Source: Apodemus sylvaticus (taxonomy: Eukaryota > Chordata > Mammalia > Rodentia > Muridae). Taken from it: a DNA stretch of 64,000 bases. Under the pieces are notes generated by a model. The model worked only from the letters and a program-made list of their open reading frames with translations, searched no databases and was not told where the DNA came from. The first letter of the stretch is position 1; the number at the start of each line of letters is the position of its first letter. The DNA lies in the NCBI RefSeq assembly GCF_947179515.1, contig NC_067487.1, forward strand, positions 46,715,014 through 46,779,013. Direction: 5' to 3'. Shown here piece after piece: positions 11,102 to 22,529 of the stretch. The translations under genes were made by a program, and so were the position numbers.

Positions 11102-11345
11102 CTTACTAGCTGGTTCAGAAGTTCTCCATACATTATATTCTACCCAGCATCAGAGCCAGGGCTCAGATCCAGGTCACCTCTAAGGCCCAGACACTGTTTT
11201 CTTTCTCAATGTGTTTGTTATCAACATGTAGAAAGGCTACTGATGTTTGTATGCCTTCAATCTGTAGATTTTTCTGCCTTTTTCAGAATATCGAATTTAA
11301 ACTATTCTAACTTTGTTGGGTTCATTTATTCATTTCGTCTTAGTA

Positions 11346-11695
11346 ATTTTTTCTTGCTATGATAAGACACCATGACCAAGGCAACTAATAGAAGAAAACT
11401 TATACGGGGCTTACAATTACAGAGGGAGATAATCCATGGCTATCACAGCAGTGATCATGGTACCAGGCAAGTAGGCATGGTGCTGCAGCAGTAGCTGAGA
11501 GTTCCCGTCTTGATCCACAAGCAAGGCAGATAGAGTTAAATGGGAATGGCAGGGCTTTTGCAACATCAAAGCCCTGTTGCCATGCCACAAGTCCTCCAAC
11601 AAGGCCAAACCTCCTGGTCTTTCCCAAAGATTCCCATCAACGGAGACCAAGTTACATGAGCCTACAGGAGAGCTATTCTCATTCAAACCACCACA
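11346..11695 (-). mobile_element. MaLR-like LTR, antisense
   Basis: Reverse complement starts TGTGGTGGTTTGAATGAGAA and carries the GGCCTTGTTGGAGGAC and GGTCATGGTGTCTTATC strings of the rodent MaLR-like LTRs seen repeatedly in this window. It splits the antisense L1. Family name uncertain. Confidence 0.85.
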
Positions 11696-12232
11696 GTTTT
11701 ACCAGATTTCTTGAAAATGTGTATAGACTATTTATGACTACAGTTGTACTCTTGTGCCATTTGTGAACAGACACTTTTTCCAATTTCGATGCTTTGATTT
11801 ATTTTTCTTGTTAAGTAGCTCTGGCTAGAACTTCCAGACTGATCATGAGGAGAAGTGGCAATGACAGGTATCCTGGCCCTGTCCCAGATCTCAGCCAGAG
11901 TTCCCAGTCTTTGTCATCTCCCATGATGTTTGTTGTAGGTCTTTCACATGTGCCTTTTGCTTTGTTGAAATCGTTTTCTTTTAGTCATAGTTTGCTGTGT
12001 GTTTAACTTTGTGAAATTCTCTTCTTCACCTCTACATTGTTACTGTCAAATGGTGTGTGTGTTAATGTTAAAGTTTTGGATTTTGAACGAGTCTTGCATC
12101 CTTCAATATGCTGCTATCACTGGTTTGCCAATGTTTTGTTGATTGTTTTTTGCATCGTTGTTCATATCCACAGGTCAGTAGTTTTCTTGTTTGCTGTATC
12201 TTTGTCAGGCATTGGTATTAGTGTAACACTAA

Positions 12233-12598
12233 GATGGTGGTTTGGATGAGAATGGCCCTCTATGCTCATATATTTGAATACTTGACCCCAGTTGATGGGA
12301 CTTATGGGAAGAGCTAGGAGGTGTGGCTTTGTTGGAGGACATGTGTCACTGGAGGAAGGCTTTGAGGTTTTGAAAACCCATACTGTTCCCATTAATTCTC
12401 TCTGCCTTGCTTGTAGATCAAGATGTGAGTTCTTAGTTCCTGAATCAGATAATCCCAGCCTGCCTATTGTCATGTTCTCTGCTGTGATGGTCATGGACTC
12501 TAACCCTCTGTAATTGTGAGCCCCAAATTAAACACTTTTCTTTTATAAATCTCTTTGATCATGGTGTCTTATCATTTCAATAAGAAGTAAGTAAGATG
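12233..12598 (+). mobile_element. MaLR-like LTR
   Basis: Same family as the LTR at 11346-11695 but opposite strand: TGGTGGTTTGGATGAGAATG head, GGAGGTGTGGCTTTGTTGGA, AATTAAACAC near the 3' end, then ATGGTGTCTTATCA. It interrupts L1 ORF2 between two adjacent conserved strings. Confidence 0.87.
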
Positions 12599-12779
12599 AC
12601 TAAACTCATAGAACGAGTGAGGAAGTGTTCTCTGCTTGCTATGAGCTTTTTAATTATTGAGTAGAAAATATCAGTAATCCCATAAGCTCTGGGGCTTTCT
12701 TTGTTGAGAGATTAATTTATTACTCATTCAATATGCTTACTAGCTATAGGCATAGTTAAAATTTCCATTTTTGTAAACT

Positions 12780-13945
12780 TATTTTTTTTTAGAATTTCAT
12801 ACATGAATATAATGCTTTCTTCAAAATTATCTCTACTCCCTCCTTCCAAGTGTTCTCCCTACCCTTTGCTGCTGCTCTTCCTACTAACATCCTGAACTCT
12901 CTTTCAATATTGGAGTTTGTTTGATTATTTTAGTTTTTGAAACAGGTTCTCTCTATGTAGTTCTAGCTGGCCTAGGACCTGGTATATAAACTGGGCTGGA
13001 CTCAGACTTGGAGATATGTCTGCCTCTACCTTCTGAGGTCTGGGATTAAAGGTGTGTGGCACTACATCTAGCCCATGCCCTCTCTTTTAAATCCCTTGAA
13101 TACTTGTGTTTTCAGTAGGTGCGTGGATGAAGGAATATGCCCTGGGACATGGACAGTCTGTCCGGGACCACATCTAAACACAACTGGTTCTGCCACTCCC
13201 AGTATTCACCAGTTGCCAACAGTTCCTCAGCTATTGGTAAGACTCCATGAGGTCCTAGCCCAACCATGATAGAGTTCTATGCGGCTTCATCTTGTTTATA
13301 TTTATATCCTGCATGCACATGCCGTCCAGGCTGCTGTGAGTTATATGTGTAACATCTCTATCATGCCTAGAGAAGACAATTTCACAGCTGTTCTCCACTA
13401 ACTCTCCATCTTACAATCTTTCACCCTGCAGCAATCAAATGCCAATAAGTCCTCAGCTAAGGGTGAGACATTGTCTCCCCTACCTCCTCTGTGCTTGGAG
13501 TTTTCATCTGGCTTGAGGTTGCTCAGGTCCTGTGCACCCAGTTACAACCCCTGTGGGTTCGTATGTATGGCCACCCTGCTGTGCTTGGAAATGTTCTGTC
13601 CTTGAAGCTAGTCACAGCCTCTGGCTCTTGCACTCTTTCTGCCTCCTCTTCTGCAGAAATACATGAGCACTGAGGGGAGACATGTGATGCAGACAAGCCA
13701 AAGGGATGAATACCCACCAGTCTCTTATTCCCTGCATACTGACCAGTTGTAGGTCTCTGTTAAGTACATCTATTGAAAAAGGGAGATTCTCAAATAAGGG
13801 CTGAGTGATAGCTGATCTATGGACTTAGCGATAAGTCATTAGGAGTCATTTATTGCTATGCCCATTTGGCAGAATAATAGTAGTAGATTTTCCCCTAAGG
13901 CCCATGACCTGGCTAACCACATACTCCAGACCTCATAAAATATCC
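12780..13945 (-). mobile_element. Lx-like L1 3' UTR, antisense, split by B1
   Basis: The text GTCATTAGGAGTCATTTATTGC (13836) and AGATTTTCCCCTAAGGCCCATG (13885) matches antisense Lx 3' UTR as I recall it. The B1 at 12938-13075 splits the left part. Confidence 0.8.
12938..13075 (-). mobile_element. Old B1 SINE, antisense
   Basis: Diverged reverse complement of B1 (GAAACAGGTTCTCTCTATGTAG ... GGGATTAAAGGTGTGTGGC). Older than the B1 copies near 0.8, 8.2 and 50.1 kb. Confidence 0.88.
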
Positions 13946-13949
13946 TTGG

Positions 13950-14526
13950 ATTTTTTTTAAGTTGAGGGGGCCTTAACTTAATGTGGATAAGGTAGAAAGA
14001 ACACTAGATCCTAAAGTGTCATTAACGTCACTTTAATTCAAGATGAAAAGACTTGCAATATGAAGGGAGAAGGGCAGGACAGAGATGTCCACCCACTTCT
14101 GTGTCTGCACACCTGTAAGGAGAGGCAGTATCAGTGACCAGAGCATCTTATCTTTAAGAAGAAATATCCAGTAGGACAGAGTCCTTTCATCCATCCTGCC
14201 TCAGCAAAGCTAAGTTAACCTGCTGTGGGAACATGCTGTGCTCCAGGCACAGCTGCCTGCCATGGGCTATGGGTGGGTGGGTGGGGCAGTAGCTGCTAGT
14301 GCCAGTGTTCCCAGGAAGTCCATGCCTTACGCAGACTCCAGAATGTAAGTTCTGCTGTATAGATGTCTGGATGGAGAGACCATCCCAAGGGCTTCCTATT
14401 CTGCCTTTATCCCCCACTCTCTCTCTCTTTGTCTTTGTGTGATAAGATATGCAGTTAGTGAGATTTGAAAATCTAGGTCAGTAGCTGATCCCAGGATTGC
14501 TCCTACATCTAGGTATTCAGGTTCTT

Positions 14527-14529
<3 letters not shown>
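13950..14529. other. Unassigned sequence
   Basis: No gene or repeat recognised. A 76-codon minus frame at 14187-14417 has no motif. Confidence 0.4.

Positions 14530-14569
<40 letters not shown>
14530..14569. repeat. (TC)n microsatellite
   Basis: About 38 bp of pure TC dinucleotides. Confidence 0.97.
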
Positions 14570-14570
<1 letters not shown>

Positions 14571-15118
14571 ATTAAATTGGAGTTGATCTTATATGAGCAA
14601 TAAGAAATACAAGAATGGCCAGACTAAGTTACAAAAGATCTTGTAATCTATCTTTTTATTCAATATCATGAATACAGGAATCCCACCTCAAGCAGGAAGT
14701 GAACCATTCTTAGAATCTGAGTAACTTTGATGACTATTCTCAGACTTGGATTCATGGAGGTTATAAAGTTCAAATTACAGACATGTCAAGTCCTTCAGCT
14801 GGATCCCAAGTGAAATATTCTTTGTGTTCCTCTATCTGCCCCCTTATCACTATGTAACTTATATAGTGAATGATCATTCTGATATTCCTCTTTCTTTTTT
14901 TTTATTTTTTATTTTTTTTTCTGTCTGATATTCCTCTTTCTGATTTTCTGTGTTGTGTGCAGCAAAGATGAACCAACTATTTGGGGCTATACAGAACAGG
15001 GAGATACATGCTTAACAGGGTCCCCACAGATAATTTAAGAGTCTTATTTAGGAAAAAGATCATACTGAAGACAATAAATGTGAATGAAGGTAGACTTTTA
15101 AAGTCCTTCTTCAGGCCA
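14570..15118. other. Unassigned sequence with T-rich run
   Basis: Holds a T-rich run at 14893-14924. Bases about 14980-15052 resemble 15822-15890 (see findings). No gene seen. Confidence 0.4.
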
Positions 15119-15280
15119 AAAAAAAAAAAAAAAAAAAACAGCGCCAAGCCCGATGACCTAAATTCAATACTGAGACCCCACGTACCTGTGGTGGATGGGG
15201 AGAACCAACTCCTACAGGTTGTGCCCTGACTGCCACAAGCACATTGTGTCGCATGTGTGTGTGTGTACACACAAGGTATT
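15119..15280 (+). mobile_element. Partial B3/B4-type SINE behind an A20 run
   Basis: An A-run at 15119-15138 precedes GCGCCAAGCCCGATGACC and the rest of a tRNA-derived SINE body through a GTGTGTGTGTGT tail. The SINE lacks its first part. Confidence 0.65.
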
Positions 15281-15289
15281 AACTGTAAT

Positions 15290-16718
15290 TTAAAATTGTT
15301 AGGATTTCTTTCTCCAAAACTTTATCTGCACATCCTCAGCTCCTCTGTATCTTCCAAATCAGCAACTGTCTTGTATTGATCTGTTTTTCCTCTTCTCTAG
15401 ATAATTGAGCTTTAATTTTTTTTTCTTCTCAATTAGCCTAGGGTTTTTCTTGCCAAAAAGTGTCATTCTGTGATGTTTAGAGTCTTATAACATTTGTAGG
15501 CTCACTGTGGGCCATGCCTTGCTGTTAATGTGCAATTTGTGGGTTAGAGACATGATGATGATGATGATGATGATCGTGGTGGTGATCAAAAGCCCTGCTT
15601 AATGGAGTCTTGAGAAGCCTGTCCCAAGTCACACATGAAACCCAGGTGACAGAGACATCCTAGCAGGCTGTCTTCTGGGTGCTCTGCCAATGCATTACAG
15701 AGGCAAAGGTTCTGGCTAGCATGTGAAGGCTGCTCTTGTGTGAAGTGGTGAAGTTTTGAAGAGATTTTTCTGACATTTCACTTCCTGGTTTGCTGATGTG
15801 GTGTTTAGGGAAGCTGACAAGTATTTGGGGCTATATGGCATGAGGGAGATATGTCCTAACAGAGTTCCCATAGGGCAGGGTCCTATTTCTTCCCACAATA
15901 CCTTATGCAGCAGGTTATGCAAACAGATGCTATCAGAGGTGTGCAACTTGGTTTTCTCCTGTAAACCTGTAAGAACCTGAATTATTTTTTTTAAATCAAT
16001 ATTAAATTTCCCCTGAGCAGTATCTACAGGGTTCATCAAGTCAACTTATTTTCTTCTCAAGTGAAAATACCTTGGGTTTATTTATTTATGTATGTCTTTC
16101 ACTTTAAGAGTGTGGGCTTCAAAGTCAAACCTATAAGGAAATATAGAGTAACTAGCCATCTTGGAGAAGCAATTTGAAATTTAATTTTCTCCCCATAAAA
16201 TATGTATCTGGGGGAGGATTACACTGTAAGATTTTGAGGAATATGTGCAACTCAAATCTAAACGATCTGGCAGATTTCAATGCTGTTTGCAGTGAGATTG
16301 ACATCTTTTCTCTTGTCTGGGTGAACATTAATTCAGGAATACCCAAGGCTCCTCCCTATAGGAATGCCCTTGGTGACAAGGAGTTCAGTGCTGCCTGGGC
16401 CTAGCACACTATTCCCCAGGCAGAACTGTCGATCAACCCAGTGAGGATTCACATGTGCTTTTCGAAGTGCTGGACAGGACATAATAATGACTGTTACAGT
16501 CCCCTATTTCTAAAGACATATCAGATACACACAAACTTACAAACTTATTTCCAGCTGGATTAGCCGTATATAAGACTTGTGCTTCCGAGCGTCTAAATTT
16601 CAGACAGATGATGATTTTATATTCATAGACTCTTTACAGATAATGTGAGTATCTTATACATTTGCAAAGCCTCATTTATTTATATATAAATATAAGTATA
16701 TAGCATAAGGAATAAACG
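15290..16718. other. Unassigned sequence with a GAT microsatellite
   Basis: Contains (GAT)n at about 15551-15574. A 107-codon minus frame at 15716-16039 has no recognisable domain. No repeat family was recognised with confidence. Confidence 0.4.
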
Positions 16719-16732
16719 CATACAAGTTTCTT

Positions 16733-16733
16733 T

Positions 16734-16765
<32 letters not shown>

Positions 16766-16831
16766 TATTATTCGATATAATTTATTTACATTTCAAATGA
16801 TTTCCCCTTTTCTAGCCCCCCCCACTCCCAA
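16733..16831 (-). mobile_element. Very short L1 3' end, antisense
   Basis: About 99 bp: a long T-run (poly-A complement), then the complement of the L1 terminal string (TTTACATTTCAAATGATTTCCCC) and a C-rich end. The direct repeat CATACAAGTTTCTT lies at 16719-16732 and 16832-16845, so this is a complete, extremely 5'-truncated insertion. Confidence 0.92.
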
Positions 16832-17834
16832 CATACAAGTTTCTTAAAGCAGTATCCTTCACAGTTAAAGCCTACATGATATTTTAAAAGCTATAGATAC
16901 AAGATTTGGATTATTACATGTACAGTTATTGTGTACCGATTTTTTTTTTAAGTCACCATGGCGGAAGAACCTGAAGTTCATTGATCCATCTGATGGGCTG
17001 ATTGACTTATCACCCCTCAGTCACTTCGGAGCAATCACTATCACCTGTGCCATGTATCAGTGTGCCGTGACTTTCATGGCCCCTCTAGGCAGGCAAATTC
17101 TCCCACTTTCTGGAATTTTAAAATAGCCAGCCGAGCCATAAATCACCCAGCTGCCTCTCAGACCAATTCTTTTCAAACAGATAATGTGTCTTTTGATGAC
17201 AAATCCATGTCTTAGAAAGAGAGGTTCCTTCCCCACCCCGCTCCCATCAGGGCCTGTCCCATATGGCCAGACAGCAACTATATGGCCTTAAGGAAAGTTT
17301 TGATTGGCAAAGCTGGTGTTCTTAAATTCAAACCTATTGTCTTCAGATACTTCTAATATACTACACATGTGATCCAACAGCCCCAGTGTATTTCTGGCCT
17401 GATCTTCTGATGCATTTGATTTCTCTGTCTTAGCTTTGTGCTAAGTAAAGTCCTACCTCATCAACTCAATTTTACCTCTGTTGGTCTGGCAGCAAGGACA
17501 CAGCTGTCCTATTAACAGTTGGACAGTTTATATTCCCTAAGGGCTGCTCCAAGGTCTCTGGGCCATTCTTTTGTAGGAAGGGGGATGGAAACTGCCTCCC
17601 TTGTCTTTTCACCCTGCCTCTCTCTACTTCTTTGAATCTGAACGGTGAATATTGCTTTGTGGTGCTTTCATTGGGAAGTCTAGCATTTCCTCTTCCTTGA
17701 ATCAGTTGACACTTTTTCTGAGAGCTTCTTGCTCAGCCTCCAGTTGAGGAGCATTTATAGAGAGACAAATATGTCAACAACTGTCTTGAAAGCACCTTCC
17801 AGGTAAGGAGCCAGTTTTCTTTACTTTTCCTCAG

Positions 17835-17936
17835 TGCAGGGTCCTCTGGGACCCTCAATTCTTCATAGAGGCAAGAGTGCTTTAAAACCCCAACAAAAGA
17901 GACAGCGTGCTTACCTCAGACCAAGACAGGAGGGAG
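17835..17936 (+). other. Candidate exon A, low confidence
   Basis: A pyrimidine-rich run ending TTTACTTTTCCTCAG precedes it and AG|GTGAGC follows it, both good splice signals. One frame is open through its 102 bp. I do not recognise the peptide, and splice-like strings are common by chance. Confidence 0.15.
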
Positions 17937-18009
17937 GTGAGCCCAGTGAACAGAGACTGCCTCAGATACAGCCACGTGTTTCTCGGACACTTAACCTACC
18001 TCACTTCAG

Positions 18010-18118
18010 CCTGTTCACTGCAAGTGGGACACTTCCGATGCTACTGGGACCCTTCCAACATTACTCTCAACAATGCCAGGTCTCCCGCTATCCTCTGCAA
18101 TGGCAGAGGAGAAGCCAC
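18010..18118 (+). other. Candidate exon B, low confidence
   Basis: Preceded by AACCTACCTCACTTCAG and followed by GTAAGC. All three frames are open, so coding potential is not diagnostic. The open frame of candidate exon A joins in phase to a frame here that contains NIT, an N-glycosylation-type triplet. The implied intron is only 73 bp. Confidence 0.15.
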
Positions 18119-18939
18119 GTAAGCTCTGTCCTTTTTGGTCTTCGTATTTTTTTCTCTTGCGACCAAAGGTTACCAGGAGCAGATCTAACTTCGGGGGTAT
18201 GACTGTGGGAAATGCTGGATCTGCTTAGTACCAAATATTCTCCTCTGTCTTCCTGTTAAATCCTCCTGCCCAGGTATGTCATCCACTTGGGTGGTGGCCA
18301 CCCCCCATGGTGATTTCAAGGCAGAGTAGATGTAGGGGAAGCTTGTTGCTTTAGGGAATCCAGTGACTCTCAGTTCTAAAATAAAACCTGGCGGATGTTT
18401 GTTAGGGACTTGACTCTTAACTCTTCAAAGGGAGGAAGGAAGCTTAAATGTTATTTACATACCTGTAGCTGGCACAGGCAGAAATTTAGGCTTTTGGGAT
18501 AAGCAGTAGTCTGGGGGAATTCTGAAGGAGAGACAATCAAGGAAATTGCAGCCCTTGGGGCTCCAACAGAAGCATCAATTAGAGGAGGTTGAGAAGAAGA
18601 GAATGCCTATTGTCCATGCAAGGCAGAGGGAGCTTCCTAAGTAATTTAGATCAGAGCAAGGCTGCATTTGGAGACATGCTGAGTTCTTTCAACGATACTT
18701 AAGATATAGTAGGTGCTGTCAAATATGTTATTACGAGAAGGCTACTGCAGTTTTTTTCCACCTATTCAAAATGCTCTGTGTGAGAATTTAAAATGTGAAG
18801 AGTGGCATAGAGACTGTCTGAAAAAAGATCAGTGAATTCTTTCTTTCCCTGAAGCCCTGAAATAATCGCCGCTGTTTAAATGGAATTGTTTGCACTCTCA
18901 AGACTGAATTCTGGCTACACTGGAGTATTTGTGCCTGAT

Positions 18940-18941
<2 letters not shown>

Positions 18942-19016
<75 letters not shown>
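18942..19016. repeat. (TC)n(TG)n composite microsatellite
   Basis: About 43 bp of TC followed by about 31 bp of TG. Confidence 0.97.
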
Positions 19017-19017
<1 letters not shown>

Positions 19018-19714
19018 GTCTGCTTTTCACCTCCTACTATGAGTTTTAAATCTGTATTTCAGAAAAAGGAAATCCAATCCTGAGGGTCCCCTTCCTGGCA
19101 CATTTATGCTGCAGGCAGATTGAGAGCGTAAAATAGACTTTTCACAAATGAAGAGACATCGAGCTTTTCAGCCCATGACAGGAAACTTCAGCTGTTGCCA
19201 AGGCAACTGCAGATTTCTGGCTCTTGGGCTGGCTGCCTGAGGAGTGTCTCAGAGTTCCAACCTTGTCTGCTGTCACTCACTGTCAGACCAAGGACAAAGG
19301 AACTGGTGGTGAATTCACAGTCTCTCAGCTTTCCATAAACAATGAGACAGCCCACGAATTATCCAGCAAAAACAAGCAGGGAATCTTAGGACTGAGTATA
19401 TACACAGTACCTGCTGTGGCTTGTATGCATTTGTCTCCTCCAAACTTTGTGTGTTGTCAACTTGATCCACAGGGCAGTAGCTTCTTCTGGTGTAGCTCTT
19501 TGGAAGGTATTTAGTTTCTGAGCCTTTTGCCCTCGTGAATGGATTTAAGGAGCTCTTTGTTGTTCTCTTCTCCCATGTAAGAACAGTTTTCCTCTCTTCT
19601 GAAGGATGCATCTATAAGGTGCCATATTGGAACCAGACATGAAATAGTCTAGCAGTGACTTCATCATAGACATCCCGGTCTCCACAAACTATGAAATAAC
19701 TCTGTTCTTTATAA
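19017..19714. other. Unassigned sequence
   Basis: Nothing recognised. Open frames on both strands around 19224-19611 (96 and 98 codons) overlap and show no motif. Confidence 0.4.
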
Positions 19715-19719
19715 ATTAC

Positions 19720-20188
19720 TGAACTGGCTGGTTTTGTGTGTCAACTTGGCACAGGTTGGAGTTATCAGAGAGACAGGAGCCTCCATTGAGGAAATGCCTC
19801 CATGAGATCCAGCTGTAAGGCATTTTCTCAATTAGTGATCAAGAGTGGGAGGGCCCAGTCCATTGTGGGTGGTGCCATGCCTGGGCTGGAAGTTCTGGGC
19901 TCTATAAGAAAGCAAGCTGAGCCAGCCAGAGAAAGAAATCCAGTAAGCATCACTCCCCCACACCCCTTACCCCCCGCCCCCCCCACCCCTTACCCCCCGC
20001 CCCCCCCCCCCCTCCGTGGCCTTTGTATCTGCTTCTGGCTCCAAGATCCTGCCCTATGTGAGTTTCAGTTCTGACCTCCTTTGTTAATGAACAGCAGTGT
20101 GGAAGCGTTAAGCTGAATAAATCTTTTCCTCCCAACTTGCTTCTTGGCCATGATGTTTTGTGCAGGAATACAAACCCTGACTAAGACA
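19720..20188 (+). mobile_element. Solo MaLR LTR (ORR1-like) with exact target duplication
   Basis: A 469-bp LTR starting TGAACTGGCTGG and ending CCCTGACTAAGACA. The 5-bp repeat ATTAC occurs at 19715-19719 and 20189-20193. AATAAA near 20116 is the expected polyadenylation signal. An internal C-rich block at about 19951-20014 contains a duplicated CCCCTTACCCCCCGCC unit. Confidence 0.95.
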
Positions 20189-20513
20189 ATTACCCATGCA
20201 TTCATATTCTATGTTAGAAAAGTCATAATCTGCATAAACTCAACATAATGAGTTTGGATGTACACAACAGAATTTCATCAAACATGTAAATGGTACAGAC
20301 CTAGCCTAAATAGATCTAAAAATTAAGGGCAGATGATCCGACACTCACACTTGTACATTACCAAACGAACTGATAATTTATGCACCTATAAAGTTTTGCA
20401 CACAAAAGTTTACAAATAGCCTTCACCAAAATGTTCCTCAGTCAGTGAATGGATAAATAAACTGTAGCTCATCCAGACAATGTGATATTATTCATGGGCT
20501 ATGATAAATGAGT

Positions 20514-20727
20514 TGTCTGGGAGTGTAACTCACTTGGAAAGGTGCTTGCCTAGAATGCATAAAGTCCTGGCTCCAATCCCCACCACCACATAAAACCCAT
20601 TGTGCCTGTCGTCTTAGCATTTATAGATGGAGGCAAAAGCATCCAAAATTCAATGGCATTCTTGGAAGCATTGAACTTAAGCAGCCCCGGGATCCACGAA
20701 GCCTCGTCTCCAGGGGGAAAGAGAGCA
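20514..20727 (+). mobile_element. ID-B1 composite SINE
   Basis: An ID/tRNA-like head (GTAACTCACTTGG ... GTGCTTGCCTAG ... CCTGGCTCCAATCCCC) is followed by a degraded B1 half that ends in GCCTCGTCTCCAGG. It interrupts the L1M copy. Confidence 0.8.
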
Positions 20728-21141
20728 TCATGAAGCAGAGAATGGTATGAAATCTTAAGCATACGTTACTGCACGATAGAAGTCACCTGAAAAGCTGTGA
20801 GCTATACGATCTCAACTTTCTGATGTGCCAGAAAAAGCAAGGCCGTGAGGACCACAAAGTGTTCAGCAGTTGTCAGACCAGGAGGAAAAGGTAAACAGGC
20901 AGAGCGCAGAAGATTTTGGGGCAGCAGAATGATTCTCAATAATGCCATAACGGTGGTTACATGCCATTAAACATCTGTTCAAAGCCATAAAGATGTACAC
21001 CACAAGGACTGATCTCTGCCGTCAACTGTGGACTTTTCGTGACAATGATTTGCCAGTGACAGGTTGTCAATTTTAGCCAAGGGTTTCTGGCGTAGGATGC
21101 TAACGGAAGGGGAGGTAGAGTGTCTGTGAAGAAAGGTTCCG

Positions 21142-21142
21142 T

Positions 21143-21184
<42 letters not shown>
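21142..21184. repeat. (GT)n microsatellite
   Basis: Pure GT of about 42 bp inside the old L1M 3' UTR. Confidence 0.97.
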
Positions 21185-21186
<2 letters not shown>

Positions 21187-21260
21187 CTCGGTAGTCTCTG
21201 CTCGGTTTTGATTTGAACCTAAAACTGCTCTGAAAATAAGAAATGTATGTTTTAAAATCA

Positions 21261-21556
21261 TGAGTAGAAAACTCAAGACAATACTATTTAAAGATAAATA
21301 ATTGAACGAACGATGTACTACTAATGGTGGTCCCATGCCATTCACTGCACATTTGTCTAGCCTCATGGAACCTATGGCACCGACAATGACTAGACTTTTC
21401 CTAGCACATTTAAACAGACTGCTCTGCACAGGACGTTGATAGTAGAGGAGATGTGGAGAGGGTATGCAGGCATGGATTGAAACTCAGTTCTGAAGTGAAC
21501 CTCAAGCTCTTCCTATATCATAATTTCTTCAAGTTTATTTTCTTTTTACCAATGCG
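21261..21556. other. Unassigned sequence
   Basis: Nothing recognised between the L1M end and the TGTC/TATG repeats. Confidence 0.4.
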
Positions 21557-21757
21557 TCTGTCTGTCTGTCTGTTGTATGTATGTATGTATGTATGTATGT
21601 ATGTATGTGTGCCTATAGAGGCCAAGAGTCAGAGGTCCCAGAGCTGGAGATAGAATAAGTTGTGAGTCACCTTATGTGGGTGCTGAGAACTGAGATCTGA
21701 CCCTCTGCAAGGGCAGCAGGCACTTTTAACAACTGGCACCATCTCTTCAGCCCTGCC
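21557..21757 (-). mobile_element. B3-type SINE, antisense, with TGTC/TATG tail
   Basis: The minus strand reads from a tRNA-like head (GGCTGAAGAGATGGTGCC) through a B3-like body to a tail that has become (TATG)n and (TGTC)n at 21557-21607. Confidence 0.8.
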
Positions 21758-21807
21758 CAAGTCTAACTTTTAAAAAATAAAATCCTTGAGCTTTGTAGAA
21801 GGAGTCC

Positions 21808-22007
21808 NNNNNNNNNNNNNNNNNNNNNNNNNNNNNNNNNNNNNNNNNNNNNNNNNNNNNNNNNNNNNNNNNNNNNNNNNNNNNNNNNNNNNNNNNNNNN
21901 NNNNNNNNNNNNNNNNNNNNNNNNNNNNNNNNNNNNNNNNNNNNNNNNNNNNNNNNNNNNNNNNNNNNNNNNNNNNNNNNNNNNNNNNNNNNNNNNNNNN
22001 NNNNNNN
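21808..22007. other. Assembly gap of exactly 200 N
   Basis: No sequence is known here. Open frames across the Ns are artefacts. The 12 bases TAGAAGGAGTCC occur on both sides (21796-21807 and 22008-22019), so either the flanking contigs overlap or the gap hides an insertion bounded by a target duplication. Confidence 0.99.
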
Positions 22008-22019
22008 TAGAAGGAGTCC

Positions 22020-22528
22020 AAAGGACTTTGCACAAGACTGCTTGGGAAAGTTGCCGTACTCTGTGTTCCGATGAGCAAAGAAACAGAGTGCCATTCTAAG
22101 GCTGATAAGGACCTCAAACTGTCGCCTGGGTGAGAAAATAATTTGTTTTGCTCTAGCTGGGATGCTGGTAATGCTGGTGCTGACTGTGTTTCTTGTTTGC
22201 ATTTGGAAATGAAATGTGGAAACATGCTGAGATTTGTAAAGGTTACCGAAGAGAGAATATGGCCTGAAGAAAGGTGATGTTTTATATAACTAATTAATGC
22301 AGATATCTCTCCATCTCAGGCCCCCTGCCTTGGGGCAGAACCTTAACCTCCCCCAAGTCTTCGCTGAGCCCAGACACAGGGAATGTTGCATAACCACAGC
22401 AGGGGCACCTACAACTACTGCTATTTTATTTCATACTCTCCCTCCTCTTCCCTTTCTTAGACTGGTTTTTGCAACTACCACTGTTGCCAAAGAACAGAAA
22501 GTATCAGTGTCAAATTAGCTAGGAGGCA
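22020..22528. other. Unassigned sequence
   Basis: No gene or repeat recognised. Confidence 0.4.
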
Positions 22529-22529
22529 G

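Larger units (their letters stand above)
11190..12770 (-). mobile_element. Second old L1 ORF2 copy, antisense, split by two LTRs
   Basis: Segments 11190-11345, 11696-12232 and 12599-12770 carry consecutive antisense ORF2 wording: TAGCTCTGGCTAGAACTTCC near 11815, then CAGTAGTTTTCTTGTTTGC near 12176, then CTCATAGAACGAGTGAGGAAG near 12605. The last two are normally adjacent in L1, so the LTR at 12233-12598 clearly sits inside the LINE. Confidence 0.85.
16846..18941. other. Repeat-poor sequence
   Basis: The longest stretch in the first third without a recognised repeat. It contains the weak exon candidates listed separately; otherwise nothing is recognised. Confidence 0.4.
20320..21258 (+). mobile_element. 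Old L1M ORF2 end and 3' UTR, split by a SINE
   Basis: Sense L1 wording: TGAATGGATAAATAAACTGTAG near 20449, then after a SINE GTTCAAAGCCATAAAGATGTAC and AACCTAAAACTGCTCTGAAAATA near 21217, typical of the L1M 3' terminus. A (GT)n tract at 21142-21184 lies in the 3' UTR. Confidence 0.87.

Noticed and set aside
10672..11362. Overlapping 141-223 codon frames on both strands
   Set aside because: All arise from the (GGGGA)n purine tract, which has few stop codons in any frame.
21747..22225. Frames of 74-151 codons across the N gap
   Set aside because: They consist mostly of undetermined bases and carry no information.
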